NCBI RefSeq assembly: GCF_001039355.2
Contig: NW_019775531.1
Span: forward strand, 1 to 34,458
Source: Lingula anatina
Lineage: Eukaryota; Brachiopoda; Lingulata; Lingulida; Lingulidae
Length of the DNA: 34,458 nt
Direction: 5' to 3'
A program made the translations under genes and the position numbers. The notes under the pieces are model-generated. The model was not told where the DNA came from and did no database searches. It was given only the letters and a program-made list of their open reading frames with translations. Shown piece after piece: positions 1-10,329 of this stretch (its first letter is position 1; every line of letters starts with the position of its first letter).

Positions 1-859
1 TCGAGTTGTGGCGTGAATATACTGCTTATTATGCCAACTTGTTTTAACTAGATACATGTTTTTTTTTTTTTTTTGCATTTTTCTCTGTATTACTTTGATT
101 TTAAGTGAATAAATTAGTTATAGAGTAGTTCGTGATCCTCAACCATCTTTTATATGCTATTAATTTCTTTAAGATACTGAAATGGATTAAGAAACATGCG
201 GTGCATTTTCACGTGAAGAATGCTATGTACATGTATATAGAATTATTAATATATCAAAGACCAAAAGATATACCGATGAACATTTTATAAAGTCTTGTTT
301 TATCATGCATTAAAATGTCAAAATTAAACATTTCACAAAGGCCTATTGTTTAATGTTTTCTGATGAAAAATTTCTCTAGTCTACTGATAATAATCATAAA
401 TTCATAAACGTTTCAGTATCTACAAAAAATAAAGAAAGAAAGAAAGAAAGAAAGAAAGAAAAGCATAAACATAGCACACGTTCAAACCGTAACCTTCCTC
501 AGTGTGTGTTATAATGAGACTGTACACAACTCATCAATGTATCAGTAATTGTACCAGCCAATAAAATTATTAAATTATTTTTGACTTTTTATTGATGTTA
601 AACACTTCAGAAACCAGTATTTGTAATTGTGATGTTCCTACAAATCAAAATAACCTCTTGATTAGCATCATAGTCCAATGAAATTACATTATGTGAAATT
701 AGGCTGTGATATCTTCACTTTATGCGACCACCCAATTTAGTTCTAGGCTACAATTGTACTGCCGGAAACGCAAATATTGCATTGCGTTTGCTGTAAGCAG
801 GTTGGTGCAATTGCCACCGATCGCTATGCGTGCGTGCGGTCGCAATTTGCGTTGCTTTC
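1..859. other. Unassigned AT-rich sequence
   Basis: No gene, RNA or recognisable transposon was seen here. The stretch has a poly-T run near position 60 and the AAAG microsatellite listed separately. The 60-codon frame at 706-888 has no coding signs and runs into repeat block D0. Confidence 0.5.
428..462. repeat. AAAG microsatellite
   Basis: About eight uninterrupted AAAG units, with purines only on the plus strand. This is an ordinary tetranucleotide microsatellite. Confidence 0.9.
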
Positions 860-1212
860 GAGTAATAGAGCCTGTGCCATGCCAATAAAACTGTCCGCAC
901 TGCCCGAAATCTTGGACCGATGATTCACTCCCTTATACGGCTTCTTACAGGTTGGTCATTAATGGTAGTGTGAAGGCCCTTCTGGGGGATATATGTCATT
1001 CAGGCAGTGAAGGTAATGCTATGTATGCCATACAATAAGAAAATGATCCTGAACTAGGGTTGCAACACGAGGTTGATCTGACCTGGGTCTGTTGGCTTAC
1101 TCCCTGTTACCGTCAACCGCAGATTCAGCCTGTGAGTCACCAAAGGACTTATATCTAGTATTGTGACAGTAACTTGCATACCAAAGCCTGCATTTACCAG
1201 TAATAATATATA
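860..1212 (+). repeat. Repeat block D0, degenerate copy
   Basis: This stretch resembles the interior of blocks D1 (8730-8960) and D2 (15070-15280). It shares the order of a 'gccatgcc..' start, 'cactgcc..gaaatcttggaccgatgattcactccc', 'cttacaggttggtcattaatgg' and 'accaaagcctgcat'. It is clearly more diverged than D1 is from D2. Its right end is cut by the Tc1-like element starting at 1213. Confidence 0.6.
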
Positions 1213-1569
1213 CATTGGTCAAAAAGGTTGCCCCACCTCCAGTATTAAGTGCTTTTGTTTACAAACGATCACCTCACAGGTGTAAATTGTTATTAACAGT
1301 GATTTTTATTTCAGATACCATATATATAGCATGATTAATGGTTCAGAAAATACAAAAGTGTTGACAATATCCGTATTTTATGTTATTTTTTTTTATTTAT
1401 AACATATACCCCCTTCAAACCCACCTTTCACTGTGATTTCCTTAAAAATAAAGAAATGTCCATATAATTAAAAAGACGCCACCAAATCTCTCCAAATTTT
1501 CACACAATTAGCATGAGAACATGCTTGTTAAAAGTCACGTATCTAATCGCGAGTGTACCTCCGTAGTGC

Positions 1570-2001
1570 AATTATCTCCTGTAGGCGGCAAGACAAGCCA
1601 TCAACAAGGTTAACAATTCTGTTTTGTGGGGTATTGTTCCAGTCTTCCTAAAGAGCTTGTAGGAAATGGTCCAGGTTTTTAGGGTTTTTTTTTTCTATTC
1701 TGCATTTCACACACCAATTCATACCACAGGTGCTCAGTAGGGTTAATATCAGGACTCCAATTTGGTGGTTCTTTCCTCAAAACATTCTGTTTCTGCAACA
1801 AATCACTTGTCAAACGAGAACTGTAAGTAAGTGTGCTGTCATGATTAGGCCTGGAGTTAACCCTGAAGTCAGCTCTTGCAGATGGAGTGAAATATGAGCT
1901 AAGAATGTTACGCTCAGTGATCCCAGAGGCACCGGAACCTGGTCAACCATCACTGGAATAAAGCTGGTTTTGCTGAAGAACCAAGGTATTTCGTCTCTCA
2001 T
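1570..2001 (-). pseudogene. Tc1-like transposase fragment, left arm
   Basis: On the minus strand, the translation around 1715-1775 gives N-W-S-P-D-I-N-P-T-E-H-L-W-Y-E-L, the conserved Tc1 block around the third catalytic acidic residue (usual form W-P-x-x-S-P-D-L-N-P-I-E-x-x-W). Sequence upstream of it (1810-2001) corresponds to the catalytic core of the plus-strand arm. Sequence downstream corresponds to the tail that normally carries a serine/arginine-rich end. The frame is broken by stops and shifts. The N-terminal helix-turn-helix region and the first catalytic Asp are absent. Confidence 0.75.
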
Positions 2002-2044
2002 CGATTTTCAAATGAAGGTCCGTCGACATGTTGCAGAATAGTTC

Positions 2045-2545
2045 TTGGAAGAGTATGTGCAGGGTAATATCGCCTGCGATGTCAGATCAGTCCACGTTTG
2101 GCGAGCAATACAAGCCCATGGCATTCGTACATTGTTCCTTCTGGAACAGAACGTTACTGGGGAATTTTACTGTAACATTCTCAACAGATATGTCACTCCA
2201 TTTGGAAAAGGTGACGTCAGGGGTACTACTGACCTCATCTTGACAACGCACTTGCTCGCAGTTCTCTTCTGGTGGGTTATTTGTTGCAGAAACTCGATGT
2301 TCTGAGGATGAAGCAACCATCTTTAAGCTCTCATATTAACCCTGATGAGCACCCGTGTCATGAATGGGAGTGCGCAATGAAGAGGAGCACCAATTTCCTT
2401 GAAATCGGGACCAACTCCACCAAGCTCTTAAGAAGACTGGGTCAATATTTCTCAAAACAGAATTGTTACATTCGTGAAAGTAAGCTACGCCGCCTGCAGT
2501 ACGGGGTATACACGAACGCTATTAAACACGTGACCTTTAATGAGC
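2045..2545 (+). pseudogene. Tc1-like transposase fragment, right arm
   Basis: Translation in one frame gives V-W-R-A-I-Q-A-H-G-I and then N-V-T-G-E-F-Y-C-N-I-L, matching the Tc1 catalytic core. A frame change near 2275-2300 leads to S-H-I-N-P-D-E-H-P-C-H-E-W-E, the degraded D-x-N-P-x-E-x-x-W block. The Arg-rich end (near 2478-2510) still resembles the usual transposase C-terminus. The Asp of the central D-N-A motif appears lost. This arm mirrors the left arm in reverse orientation. Confidence 0.75.
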
Positions 2546-2842
2546 ACACCCTAATGCTAATTTTGTGTAAATTTGATGACATTTGGTAGTGTCTTTCCAA
2601 TCTAATTGACATTTCATTACCTTTGTGGAAATCACAGTGAAATGTCGGTTTGGGAGGTTTACATGTTATAAATGTTAATAATTGGTATAAAATGTGAATA
2701 TTTTCACCGCTATTTTGTATGTTCTAGACCATTTATCATGTTAGATATGGTATCTGGAATAAAAACAATTTACACCTGTGAGGTGATCATTTGTAAATAA
2801 AAGCACATGGAATTGGGGGTGGGACAACCTTTTTGACAAATG

Positions 2843-4090
2843 TTGTATACAGTGCACCTCCCTCTTTCTTCCAATGGCAAAATACGGCGTTTACGCATGA
2901 TTTAAGATTTTATCAGAGCAAATTCTTGCGGTGCTATCCTCCAATGGCTATTCACATTGGTGTTGCAAGTATGCTGTCGACTGCATCAATCACAGCCCCA
3001 ATTTCCCCGGGGCATTTGGGTGGCCAAATAATTTTCACCCCCCCCCCCAAAAAAAAAAAAAATAATAATAATAATAATAATCAGAATTATTATATTTAAG
3101 TAATAGATAGAAAAATATTTTTATTGCAAAACAGCTAAAAGAAGAAATGTAATTCAATACAGAATGATGACTTTGACTTAGAATTGCTTAAAATTACAGT
3201 ATACTTGGTATAAACTTTTACATTTCTAATGGAGAATGCCTCTTCACTTCTTCTCAGCAGTATACATTAGTAACAATGACGTGACAAAGTTATAAAACGT
3301 AGCCAGGGGGTTCGGGGGGTTCGAATGAACCCCCCTTTTTGCAGGGAAAAGGTCCCCTCTGTATGAAATTAAATTAAGGTACATGAAACTTTTATGGTAA
3401 AAGGTCCACTTTTTCAGAAAAAGAACCCCCCCTTTTGAAATTTCTGGCTACAGGCCTGAAATATCTTGGTAGGAATTTGTGTTTTTACTTCTTTATAGTA
3501 ATATCTCTACAACTGAATAAAAAGTAGAACTCGTCTCTCATATTAAGTTTGCTACGTAAGTGACATAATGTTTGGTCTTGGGTATATTTTGTCATCTAAC
3601 AGTTAAAGTTTTGTGTTCAGGTAATGAAGTATATGTGAGCTAGTGAGTAAGGCTAAATGTCGTTGAGAAGAATGTTGTAAAAGAAAGAACAGTGTTATTA
3701 ATAAAGTCGCTTGTTTATAAATAACAACTGGACTTGGATTATTTGTTATGTCGTTAGTTTATTAAAACCTCGAGACAAAGCATTGGCATAACGTCAGCCA
3801 CAGTTGCCATGGAATTAGCGCCTGCGCATTACACGTTTTAAGCGTTGAACCAAACATTTCTTTGCTCAAAACAGAAAGTAGCTGTAACTTTTTGTTTCTT
3901 AGCTGAACGCCCTCTGATTGCTTGCTTGATTGATCAGAAATCTTAACAGGTATGTGCATATTATACATTAAGAAAGTTATAAAATGTTTTAGGTAATATA
4001 TGTATGTTGTTTACATTATAAGGACAGTATGAAGATCTTGAAAATTTTGGTAAATTCTGGTACAAGCACTAGTTATTTAGCTGACTCTTA
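2843..4090 (+). repeat. Repeat block B1
   Basis: This is the first of three near-identical copies (B1, B2 at 6896 and B3 at 13218), plus a diverged fourth copy B4 at 19095. It starts just right of the Tc1 end with 'cagtgcacctccctc' and ends at 'agttatttagctgactctta'. It contains a foldback element, a homopolymer C/A tract near 3040-3075 and a GC-richer conserved core at 3780-3960. The 68-codon minus-strand frame at 3762-3968 reappears in B3 and partly in B4, but is interrupted in B2, so I do not call it a gene. Confidence 0.85.
3299..3453. mobile_element. Foldback (MITE-like) element in B1
   Basis: The terminal motifs are inverted: 'gtagccaggggg' at the left and 'cccccc..gaaatttctggctac' at the right. 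The interior is rich in 'aacccccc' and 'ggtccactttttcag' stretches. Copies occupy the same place in B2 and B3 but are missing from B4, which suggests insertion between B4's divergence and the later amplification. It contains no coding sequence. Confidence 0.65.
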
Positions 4091-6674
4091 CTGACTCTCA
4101 CAAGGTCCAACTGGCCATGCTAGAGGACGCACAGTTCGCTCGCAGCTTTACAGGTAAATCAAGATTCCGACGTTTAGAGGACGCACAAGGAACGCAAATG
4201 CCTTTGCACTTAGACACAATTTAATTGCTTTGGCGACCGTTCAGCGTCCTGGCCACATTTTTGATTGCAGAAGGGACAGAGAAAGGACGCCGTCCTTTGG
4301 AAAAGGGCCTTAAGCATTTACATCTTTTCGATTATGTCATAATTTCGATTTTGGGGTAAAAATGCGAAATCGGTTTAAATTTCTCCTGAGCACCCAAGAA
4401 CACCGTTTTAACGCCAATTAGATACATTATTGTGCACTACAAACCCCCGCCAGTTATCTTTCTTTCAAGCCTTAGTTCAGATTTTTTTGTAAAAAGTACG
4501 GCCATCAGTAAATGATGCATTGTCATCAGGTTCTCATAACTCATGACAAAAACATTTAAACCAAAATGACGGCACTTGATAAGCCTTTTGCAGCTAGATG
4601 ACTAGAGGTTGTCTTCTTTTGCTCACTTAAGAGCTCGCTGGCCAGCGCTCTTTTGTTCTTTTTATTCTAAAAAACAGGAACAATGTATATGTAAAAATAG
4701 TCAACACATTCCTTACAAATTTGCTACTTCATCAACTACATGTAAGTCATTTTTGAGGGGAATACAGCAGTCCAATCTACTTTAAAAACATGGTAAATAT
4801 AACGAAAATACCCTTCTTTATAAAATAAAGATGTTTAAAATAACAATGGTGTTGAGAACTAGTGAGCCTGCATTATAATAAGCACACATTCATGAATGCA
4901 ACCGGAAGATAATATAAATAAAATAATGCTTGGCATATTCCAGTATAGGTACTAGTTATTAATTTGACCGGTACCTTTTACGGTGGTTGTGTACTTGGTA
5001 TCAGCTGAGTTAGGTCTGTTGTATATGGATGAGAACTAAATGATACCTCCAGCTCCGAGGCTCATATTTGAAATCTATGACGGACGTTTCCGATTATTAC
5101 TATTTAAGACCCGAAAGTCAGGTTCCCAAAGTTGCTAATGGGTTTAAGTGGATAGTCTCTAGGAAAAGGTTGCTTTAAAGCTGTTTCCACGTTTCTACGT
5201 GCGTCAACTTGATCTTTCTTATATTAAACGTTTCTGTATTCTTTTTAAGTTTTAAAATTGGTTAAAAGAACTTGAATCAGGTCTTTTAAAGATAGAGTTT
5301 TATATTCGCCTTATAGCATTGATCGTGTTCCCATCTTTGCTACAAACCTGTGAAAGCAGTTATGCTTTAGTAGTATCACATAGTATTGCACGAGTAGATT
5401 TTGTTTTCCCTCGTTTAAATATGTACAGTCTAAACAAATCTCACCTTACACGCTGTTGTTGTCTAACGTTATGAAAATTAGCTTCAGCGAGCACCTGCTT
5501 GATATTTCTTTAGATTAAAATCAGCATGAAACGCCCCTTTGAAAAGACATTCAAAAGATTAATTAAATTGAAACATTTTTAGTTCATAATACTTTAAGTT
5601 TATTTCTCCGCAGTACTTTTAATAATAGAGATTTTATTCTTTATTCCCTACTAACATTATTGACCGTGTTCCTAAGCCCCCAATCTTTGCTACAGAGTAC
5701 CTCTGTACAAACGTGTAAAAGCAGCTACACACGTATACTAGTGGCCTTATGCTTAATTGATATCACATTAGATTACAAAGAAGATTTTACACCTGATATA
5801 AAAAATACAGACAGTCAAAAGAGAGAAAAAAAAAGAATCCTGGGTTGCATCTTTGCTTTGTCCAAATTCAGTACCAAAGCCATGTTGTCACGTAACATGT
5901 TGATTTGATTATTGGCATGGACCCCTAGTCTATACAAACAGAAGGTGAAAGCAATGTTCATGACACCTTGACTTTGAAGTTTTTTCTCGAATAACTTGTT
6001 TTTACATACTCCTACTTGATCTTTTTTATATCTAAATCTGCATGAAACGACCCTTTATCAACTATTAAAGATATTTCTGTACCCTTCTTAAGTAAATCCT
6101 GTTTGGATCATAATACTGATAGTTGGATGGTCTCACAACTTACAAGTTGGCTTTTCCAAAGTCAACTTTAACCGTATTGATAGGGGTTTATAAATTTGGC
6201 TTGAACTTCTTTGATGACTTTTATACAAGCTATCTGGCCATGGGACTGTGGTTCCAATTTGTATTTTGGTGCATGGTATTTACCTGTGCAGGTGTTGCTA
6301 GCCTCACCATTTTCTCTCTTATCTATATATACATTTTGTAATTATTGTATGTGATTACCTGTGATTACCTGAAGGTTGACATATATCTAAACGTGTAACA
6401 CTGCTAAAGATGTGAAGCATTTTCGTTCGTGAGAAGCTTTAGAAGCTAAACGTACGATGTATACACATTTCTAAAAGTGTTTAGCAGCTAATTGTAGTTT
6501 TATGTCTGTTAAAAAGCTAAACATAGCTCAAATGCGGGGAACACTTATAAAGGCAAATATTAAAAAAATAATTCTAGTTATAATGTTCAATATCTTAAAA
6601 CGTGAAAAGTAACAATTGCCAACCATTGCTTTATAAAACTGTGTAATGTATTTGGACATAGCTATCAAGTAAGT
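4090..6674 (+). repeat. Repeat block C1
   Basis: This block is almost the same as C2 (10330-12992) and shares its first ~400 bp with the truncated copy at 9500-9885. It begins with a GC-richer, CpG-containing stretch ('gaggacgcacagttcgctcgcag') and then becomes AT-rich. Its first ~35 bp ('cacaaggtccaactggccatgcta') match the middle of block D (8726-8750). D has therefore been almost entirely deleted here, leaving a B-C fusion. The 72-codon frame at 6123-6341 is conserved only as far as expected for a recent duplicate. Confidence 0.85.
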
Positions 6675-6895
6675 CAGTGGAAATCACAGTGAAATGTCGG
6701 TTTGGGGGGTTTACATGTCATAAATGTTAATAAATGGTATAAAATGTGAATATTTTCACTATTTTGTATTTTCCAGACCATTAATCATGTTAGATATGGT
6801 ATCTGGAATAAAAACCACTGTTTATAACAATCTACACCTGTGAGGTGATCACTTGTGAAGAAAAGCACATGGAATTGGGGGTGGGACAACCTTTT
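6675..6895 (+). mobile_element. Solo right end of the Tc1-like element (at B2)
   Basis: From 'gtggaaatcacagtgaaatg' to 'gacaacctttttgacaaatg', this stretch matches 2620-2842, the right end of the palindromic Tc1-like element. No left end and no transposase sequence are present. It joins block C1 directly on its left and block B2 on its right, exactly as the copy at 12993-13217 does. Confidence 0.8.
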
Positions 6896-8131
6896 TGACA
6901 AATGTTGTATACAGTGCACCTCCCTCTTTCTTCCAATGGCAAAATACGGCGTTTACGCATGATTTAAGATTTTATCAGAGCAAATTCTTGCGGTGCTATC
7001 CTCCAATGGCTATTCACATTGGTGTTGCAAGTATGCTGTCGACTGCATCAATCACAGCCCCAATTTCCCCGGGGCATTTGGGTGGCCAAATAATTTTCAC
7101 ACCCCCCCCCCAAAAAAAAAAAAATAATCAGAATTATTTTTTTAACAGATGCAAAAAATATTTTTATTGCAAAACAGCTAAAAGAAGAAATGTAATTCAA
7201 TACAAAGTGATGACTTTGACTAGGAATTGCTAAAAATTACAGTAGACTTGGTTTAAACTTTTACATTTCTAATGGCGAATGTCTCTTCACTTCATTTGAG
7301 CTGTATACATTAGTAACAATGACTAACAAAAGTTATAAAACGTAGCCAGGGGGTTCGGGGGGTTCGAAAGAACCCCTCTTTTTGCAGGGAAAAGGACCCC
7401 TCTGGGTGAAATTAAATTAACGTACATGAAACCTTTATGGTAAAAGGTCCACTTTTTCAGAAAAAGAACCCCCCTTTTGAAATTTCTGGCTACAGGCCTG
7501 AAATATCTTGGTAGGAATTTGTGTTTTCACTTCTTTATAGTAATATCTCTACAACTGAATAAAAAGTAGAACTCGTCTCTCATATTAAGTTTGCTACGTA
7601 AGTGACATAATGTTTGGTCTTGGGTATATTTTGTCATCTAACAGTTTAAGTTTTGTGTTCAGGTAATGAAGTATATGTGAGCTAGTGAGTAAGGCTAAAT
7701 GTCGTTGAGAAGAATGTTGTAAAAGAAAGAACAGTTTTATTAATAAAGTCACTTGTTTATAAATAACAACTGGACTTGGATTATTTGTTATGTCGTTAGT
7801 TTATTAAAACCTCGAGACAAAGCATTGGCATAACGTCAACTACAGTTGCCATGGAATTAGCGCCTGCGCATTACACGTTTTAATCGTTGAACCAAACATT
7901 TCTTTGCTCAAAACAGAAAGTAGCTGTAACTTTTTGTTTCTTAGCTGAACGTTCTCTGATTGCTTGCTTGATTGATCAGACATCTTAACAGGTATGTGCA
8001 TATTATACATTAAGAAAGTTATAAAATGTTTTAGGTAATATATGTATGTTGTTTACATTATAAGGACAGTATGAAGATCTTGAAAATTTTGGTAAATTCT
8101 GGTACAAGCACTAGTTATTTAGCTGACTCTT
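6896..8131 (+). repeat. Repeat block B2
   Basis: This is a near-identical copy of B1 and B3 with small indels, for example in the C/A homopolymer near 7103 and a missing 'aataat' run. It carries the same foldback element at 7342-7495. Unlike B1, it is followed by an intact D block. Confidence 0.88.
7342..7495. mobile_element. Foldback (MITE-like) element in B2
   Basis: Same element as at 3299 and in the same position within block B. It has 'gtagccaggggg' and 'tttctggctac' inverted ends. Confidence 0.65.
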
Positions 8132-9261
8132 AACAGTGGTTGTGTACTTGGTAGAATAAGGTTTGATGTAAATAAATGATACCCAAAATAATGCCTCCAG
8201 CAACTAGGCTAACTCAGAAGCGTTATTATATTCAATACATGAAATCCATTGCTCTTCAAAAACACTTTTGCGTTTTAAATAGCCATTAATAGCTTGTAAG
8301 AATTAAAGAAGTTTAGTGTTTTGTATTACACAGGGATACAAACGAAAGATAAAATTTAGAAAAAAAAAACTTTTACTAAATGTTTTTTAAACCTTAGATC
8401 TTAGAGTTGGTAAACAAAAAAGAGAAAATGGATTAATACGGGGTCGGTAAACGATACTCTTACAGAATATGGTGCATGACCCGATCATTCAGTCGACTGG
8501 GTTGAAACGCCCGTTTTGTTACAAAACGGTCTCCCGCTGCGAATTGCAACATAGTTCAATAGCTTTTCACACGCAGAGGGTTATATTTATTTTGTCGCAG
8601 ATTGGTCATTAATGGAAGTGTGTCTGGCCCTTCTAAAGGAAATATTTGTAGTTTTCTAGAAGTGAAAGTAAGATTCCGTATGTCAGACAAAAAAGTAAGT
8701 GGTCCTGATTTATAGGATTGTTACACAAGGTTCAACTGACCTTGCTATGCTATCCTAGCTTTTCCGTGTCATGCCAGCAGGACTATTGGCACTGCCTGGA
8801 ATCTTGAACCGAGGTTTCACTCCCTGAAATGACCTCTTACAGTTTGGTGATTAATAATAGTGTGAGTGGCCTTTCTATAGCATATATGTAGTGCACTGGC
8901 AGTGACAGTAATGTCAGACGAATAAAACATACCAAAGTATGCATCTTATAAGCTTAGGGTAATAGCTACATGTACTAGTGGTCTCATACCAGCCTCCAGC
9001 TGGTATTTTTTCCTAACATTTTTGAAGCGATCCATTTTGGAGGTAATTATAGAACGAACATTTGCTTTTTTTCAAGATGCAGATCTTGTCGCAGTTTTTG
9101 CAGAATGTGTCTTTTGAAAATGGATTTAAAAGTTCTATGTGGTATCAGTCAGCCTTTCTCGTCTTCAGCGCCTGTCCATCCGTCTTATAAGGACAAACAA
9201 TGATCGTTATCAGTCCATCCACAACTTGCATTAGTAAAGTTTGAAAAATAATTATTTCTTA
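8132..9261 (+). repeat. Repeat block D1
   Basis: This block closely matches D2 (14462-15592). It contains an internal duplication: 'attggtcattaatggaagtgtg..' at 8602 and 'tttggtgattaataatagtgtg..' at 8839, each preceded by a 'cag' and followed by a similar 80-100 bp. It also has a 19 nt hairpin (8511-8529, arms CCGTTTTG and CAAAACGG). The right end is 'ttatttcttaa', joined through one TTAA to block E1. No open frame is shared by all copies, so I treat the block as non-coding. Confidence 0.85.
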
Positions 9262-9445
9262 ATTATGTTTCGTTTCCTGGAGATGTTTTAAATTGGGTGA
9301 CCGGGTTAGAACTGTTAAAAAATATAAAAGTGTCAGAATTTATTGAAGGACTCCCGAACAACGCTCATCGGTCTAGAAGGACGCAGACAGATCGTAGAGT
9401 GGTCGCCACTGATAGCCGATGAGGGTGCAGAGAACGCAACGAAGA
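9262..9445 (+). repeat. Repeat block E1
   Basis: The segment starting 'ttatgtttcgtttcctggag' and ending '..gagaacgcaacgaagatg' recurs almost unchanged at 10144-10327. It links the D block to C-type sequence. Confidence 0.85.
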
Positions 9446-9885
9446 TGCTAAATGGTCGATCAAGCATCGCAATGGATGCCGTGGGTTGCACAGGGGACGC
9501 AAAGGGGAGGCAGACCGGTCGCTCAGCGGACGCACAGGTCGCTCAGAGGTCGTACAGGTCGCTCGCAGCTTTACAGGTAAAATCAAGATTCGGTCGTTCA
9601 AAAGACGCACAAGGAACGCAGGTGCCTTTGCACTGAGACACAATTTAATTGCTTTGGCGACCGTTGAGCGTCCTGGCCACATTTTTGATTGCAGAAGGGA
9701 CGGAAAAAGGACGCCGTCCTTTGGAAAAGGGCCTTAAGCATTTACATCTTTTCGATGATGTCATAATTTCGATTTTGGGGTAAAAATGCAAAATCGGTTT
9801 AAATTTCTCCTGAGCACCCAAGAACACCGTTTTAACGCTAATTAGATGACATTATTGTGCACTACAAACACCCGCCAGTTATCAT
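9446..9885 (+). repeat. Truncated C block with GC-rich minisatellite
   Basis: Positions 9446-9590 are CpG-rich and include about three imperfect 20-21 bp units of the form 'caggtcgctcag-ggacgca'. From about 9565 the sequence follows C1 and C2 and then breaks off after 'cgccagttat' near 9884, where unrelated sequence begins. The open frames on both strands here (9343-9682) overlap one another. They are likely by-products of high GC with few stop codons. Confidence 0.7.
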
Positions 9886-10143
9886 TCTTGATGATGTATA
9901 TGCTTTTTTAAAAGAATATTTAAAATTATAACTTTTCAAGAGCTAAAAATGCTATATTTTGGCAAAATTGCGGATAAAAGACCTTCCCCCATATCTCTAA
10001 AACTAATGATCCAAAATAAGAAAGCCAGTGGCTCACAATATCTTTCATGTTGATGGTTTACCACACCAAAATCATTAAAATCTGCTGACCCCCACCTTGC
10101 CGCCTTCTGACCGATCTGTCTGGCTTTCTCATGGACGCGCTCT
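9886..10143 (-). mobile_element. End fragment of a TTAA-associated transposon
   Basis: The last ~75 bp ('aaaatctgctgaccccc..' to 'catggacgcgctc' and then TTAA) is the reverse complement, with mismatches, of the sequence just right of TTAA at 15589-15592. The two copies look like the two ends of one element type inserted into the TTAA at the D/E junction. No coding sequence is visible, so the element is probably non-autonomous. TTAA target duplications are known for the piggyBac and Kolobok superfamilies; which one applies here is not shown. Confidence 0.55.
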
Positions 10144-10329
10144 TAATTATGTTTCGTTTCCTGGAGATGTTTTAAATTGGGTGACCGGGTTAGAACTGAT
10201 AAAAAATATAAAAGTGTCAGAATTTATCGAAGGACTCCCGAACAACGCTCATCGGTCTAGCAGGAGGCAGACAGATCGTAGTGGTCGCCACTGATAGCCG
10301 ATGAGGGTGCAGAGAACGCAACGAAGATG
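10144..10329 (+). repeat. Repeat block E2
   Basis: Second copy of E1, preceded by TTAA and followed directly by C2. Compared with E1 it lacks the GC-rich insertion that E1 carries between the shared core and block C. Confidence 0.85.

Larger units (their letters stand above)
1213..2842. mobile_element. Palindromic Tc1/mariner-like element with long inverted arms
   Basis: The ends are inverted repeats: CATTGGTCAAAAAGGTTG on the left matches the reverse complement of the right end at 2825-2842. The similarity is not confined to a short terminal repeat. It continues inward through the 'cacctcacaggtgtaaattgt' motif and the 'cccacctttcactgtgatttcc' motif, and then through transposase-derived sequence almost to the centre near 2020. 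Each arm carries the C-terminal half of a Tc1-like transposase reading outward, and neither arm has an N-terminal half. The left end abuts a TA dinucleotide at 1211-1212, the expected Tc1 target. The arms have diverged enough that this is an old structure. Confidence 0.8.

Noticed and set aside
3305-3325. 'ggttcgaatgaacc', resembling a tRNA B box
   Set aside because: It is part of the foldback element's own palindrome. There is no A box or cloverleaf around it.
3762-3968. Minus-strand 68-codon frame, repeated at 14119-14328 and in part at 19906-20097
   Set aside because: The first ~23 residues are similar in B1, B3 and B4, but the frame is stopped in B2 and diverges by frameshift in B4. The nucleotide similarity is no higher than in the surrounding repeat.
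6123-6341. 72-codon frame with a hydrophobic end, nearly identical at 12440-12658
   Set aside because: The identity is explained by the recent C1/C2 duplication. The flanks are equally similar and there are no splice or start signals.
8602-8693. Exon-like segment in block D (acceptor 'cgcag', donor 'gtaagt', open frame)
   Set aside because: The D0, D1 and D2 copies are open in different frames because of small indels, so no shared protein is encoded.
9343-9737. Overlapping 80-105 codon frames on both strands
   Set aside because: The area is GC-rich with few stops, contains minisatellite units and shows no protein similarity. The frames contradict one another.
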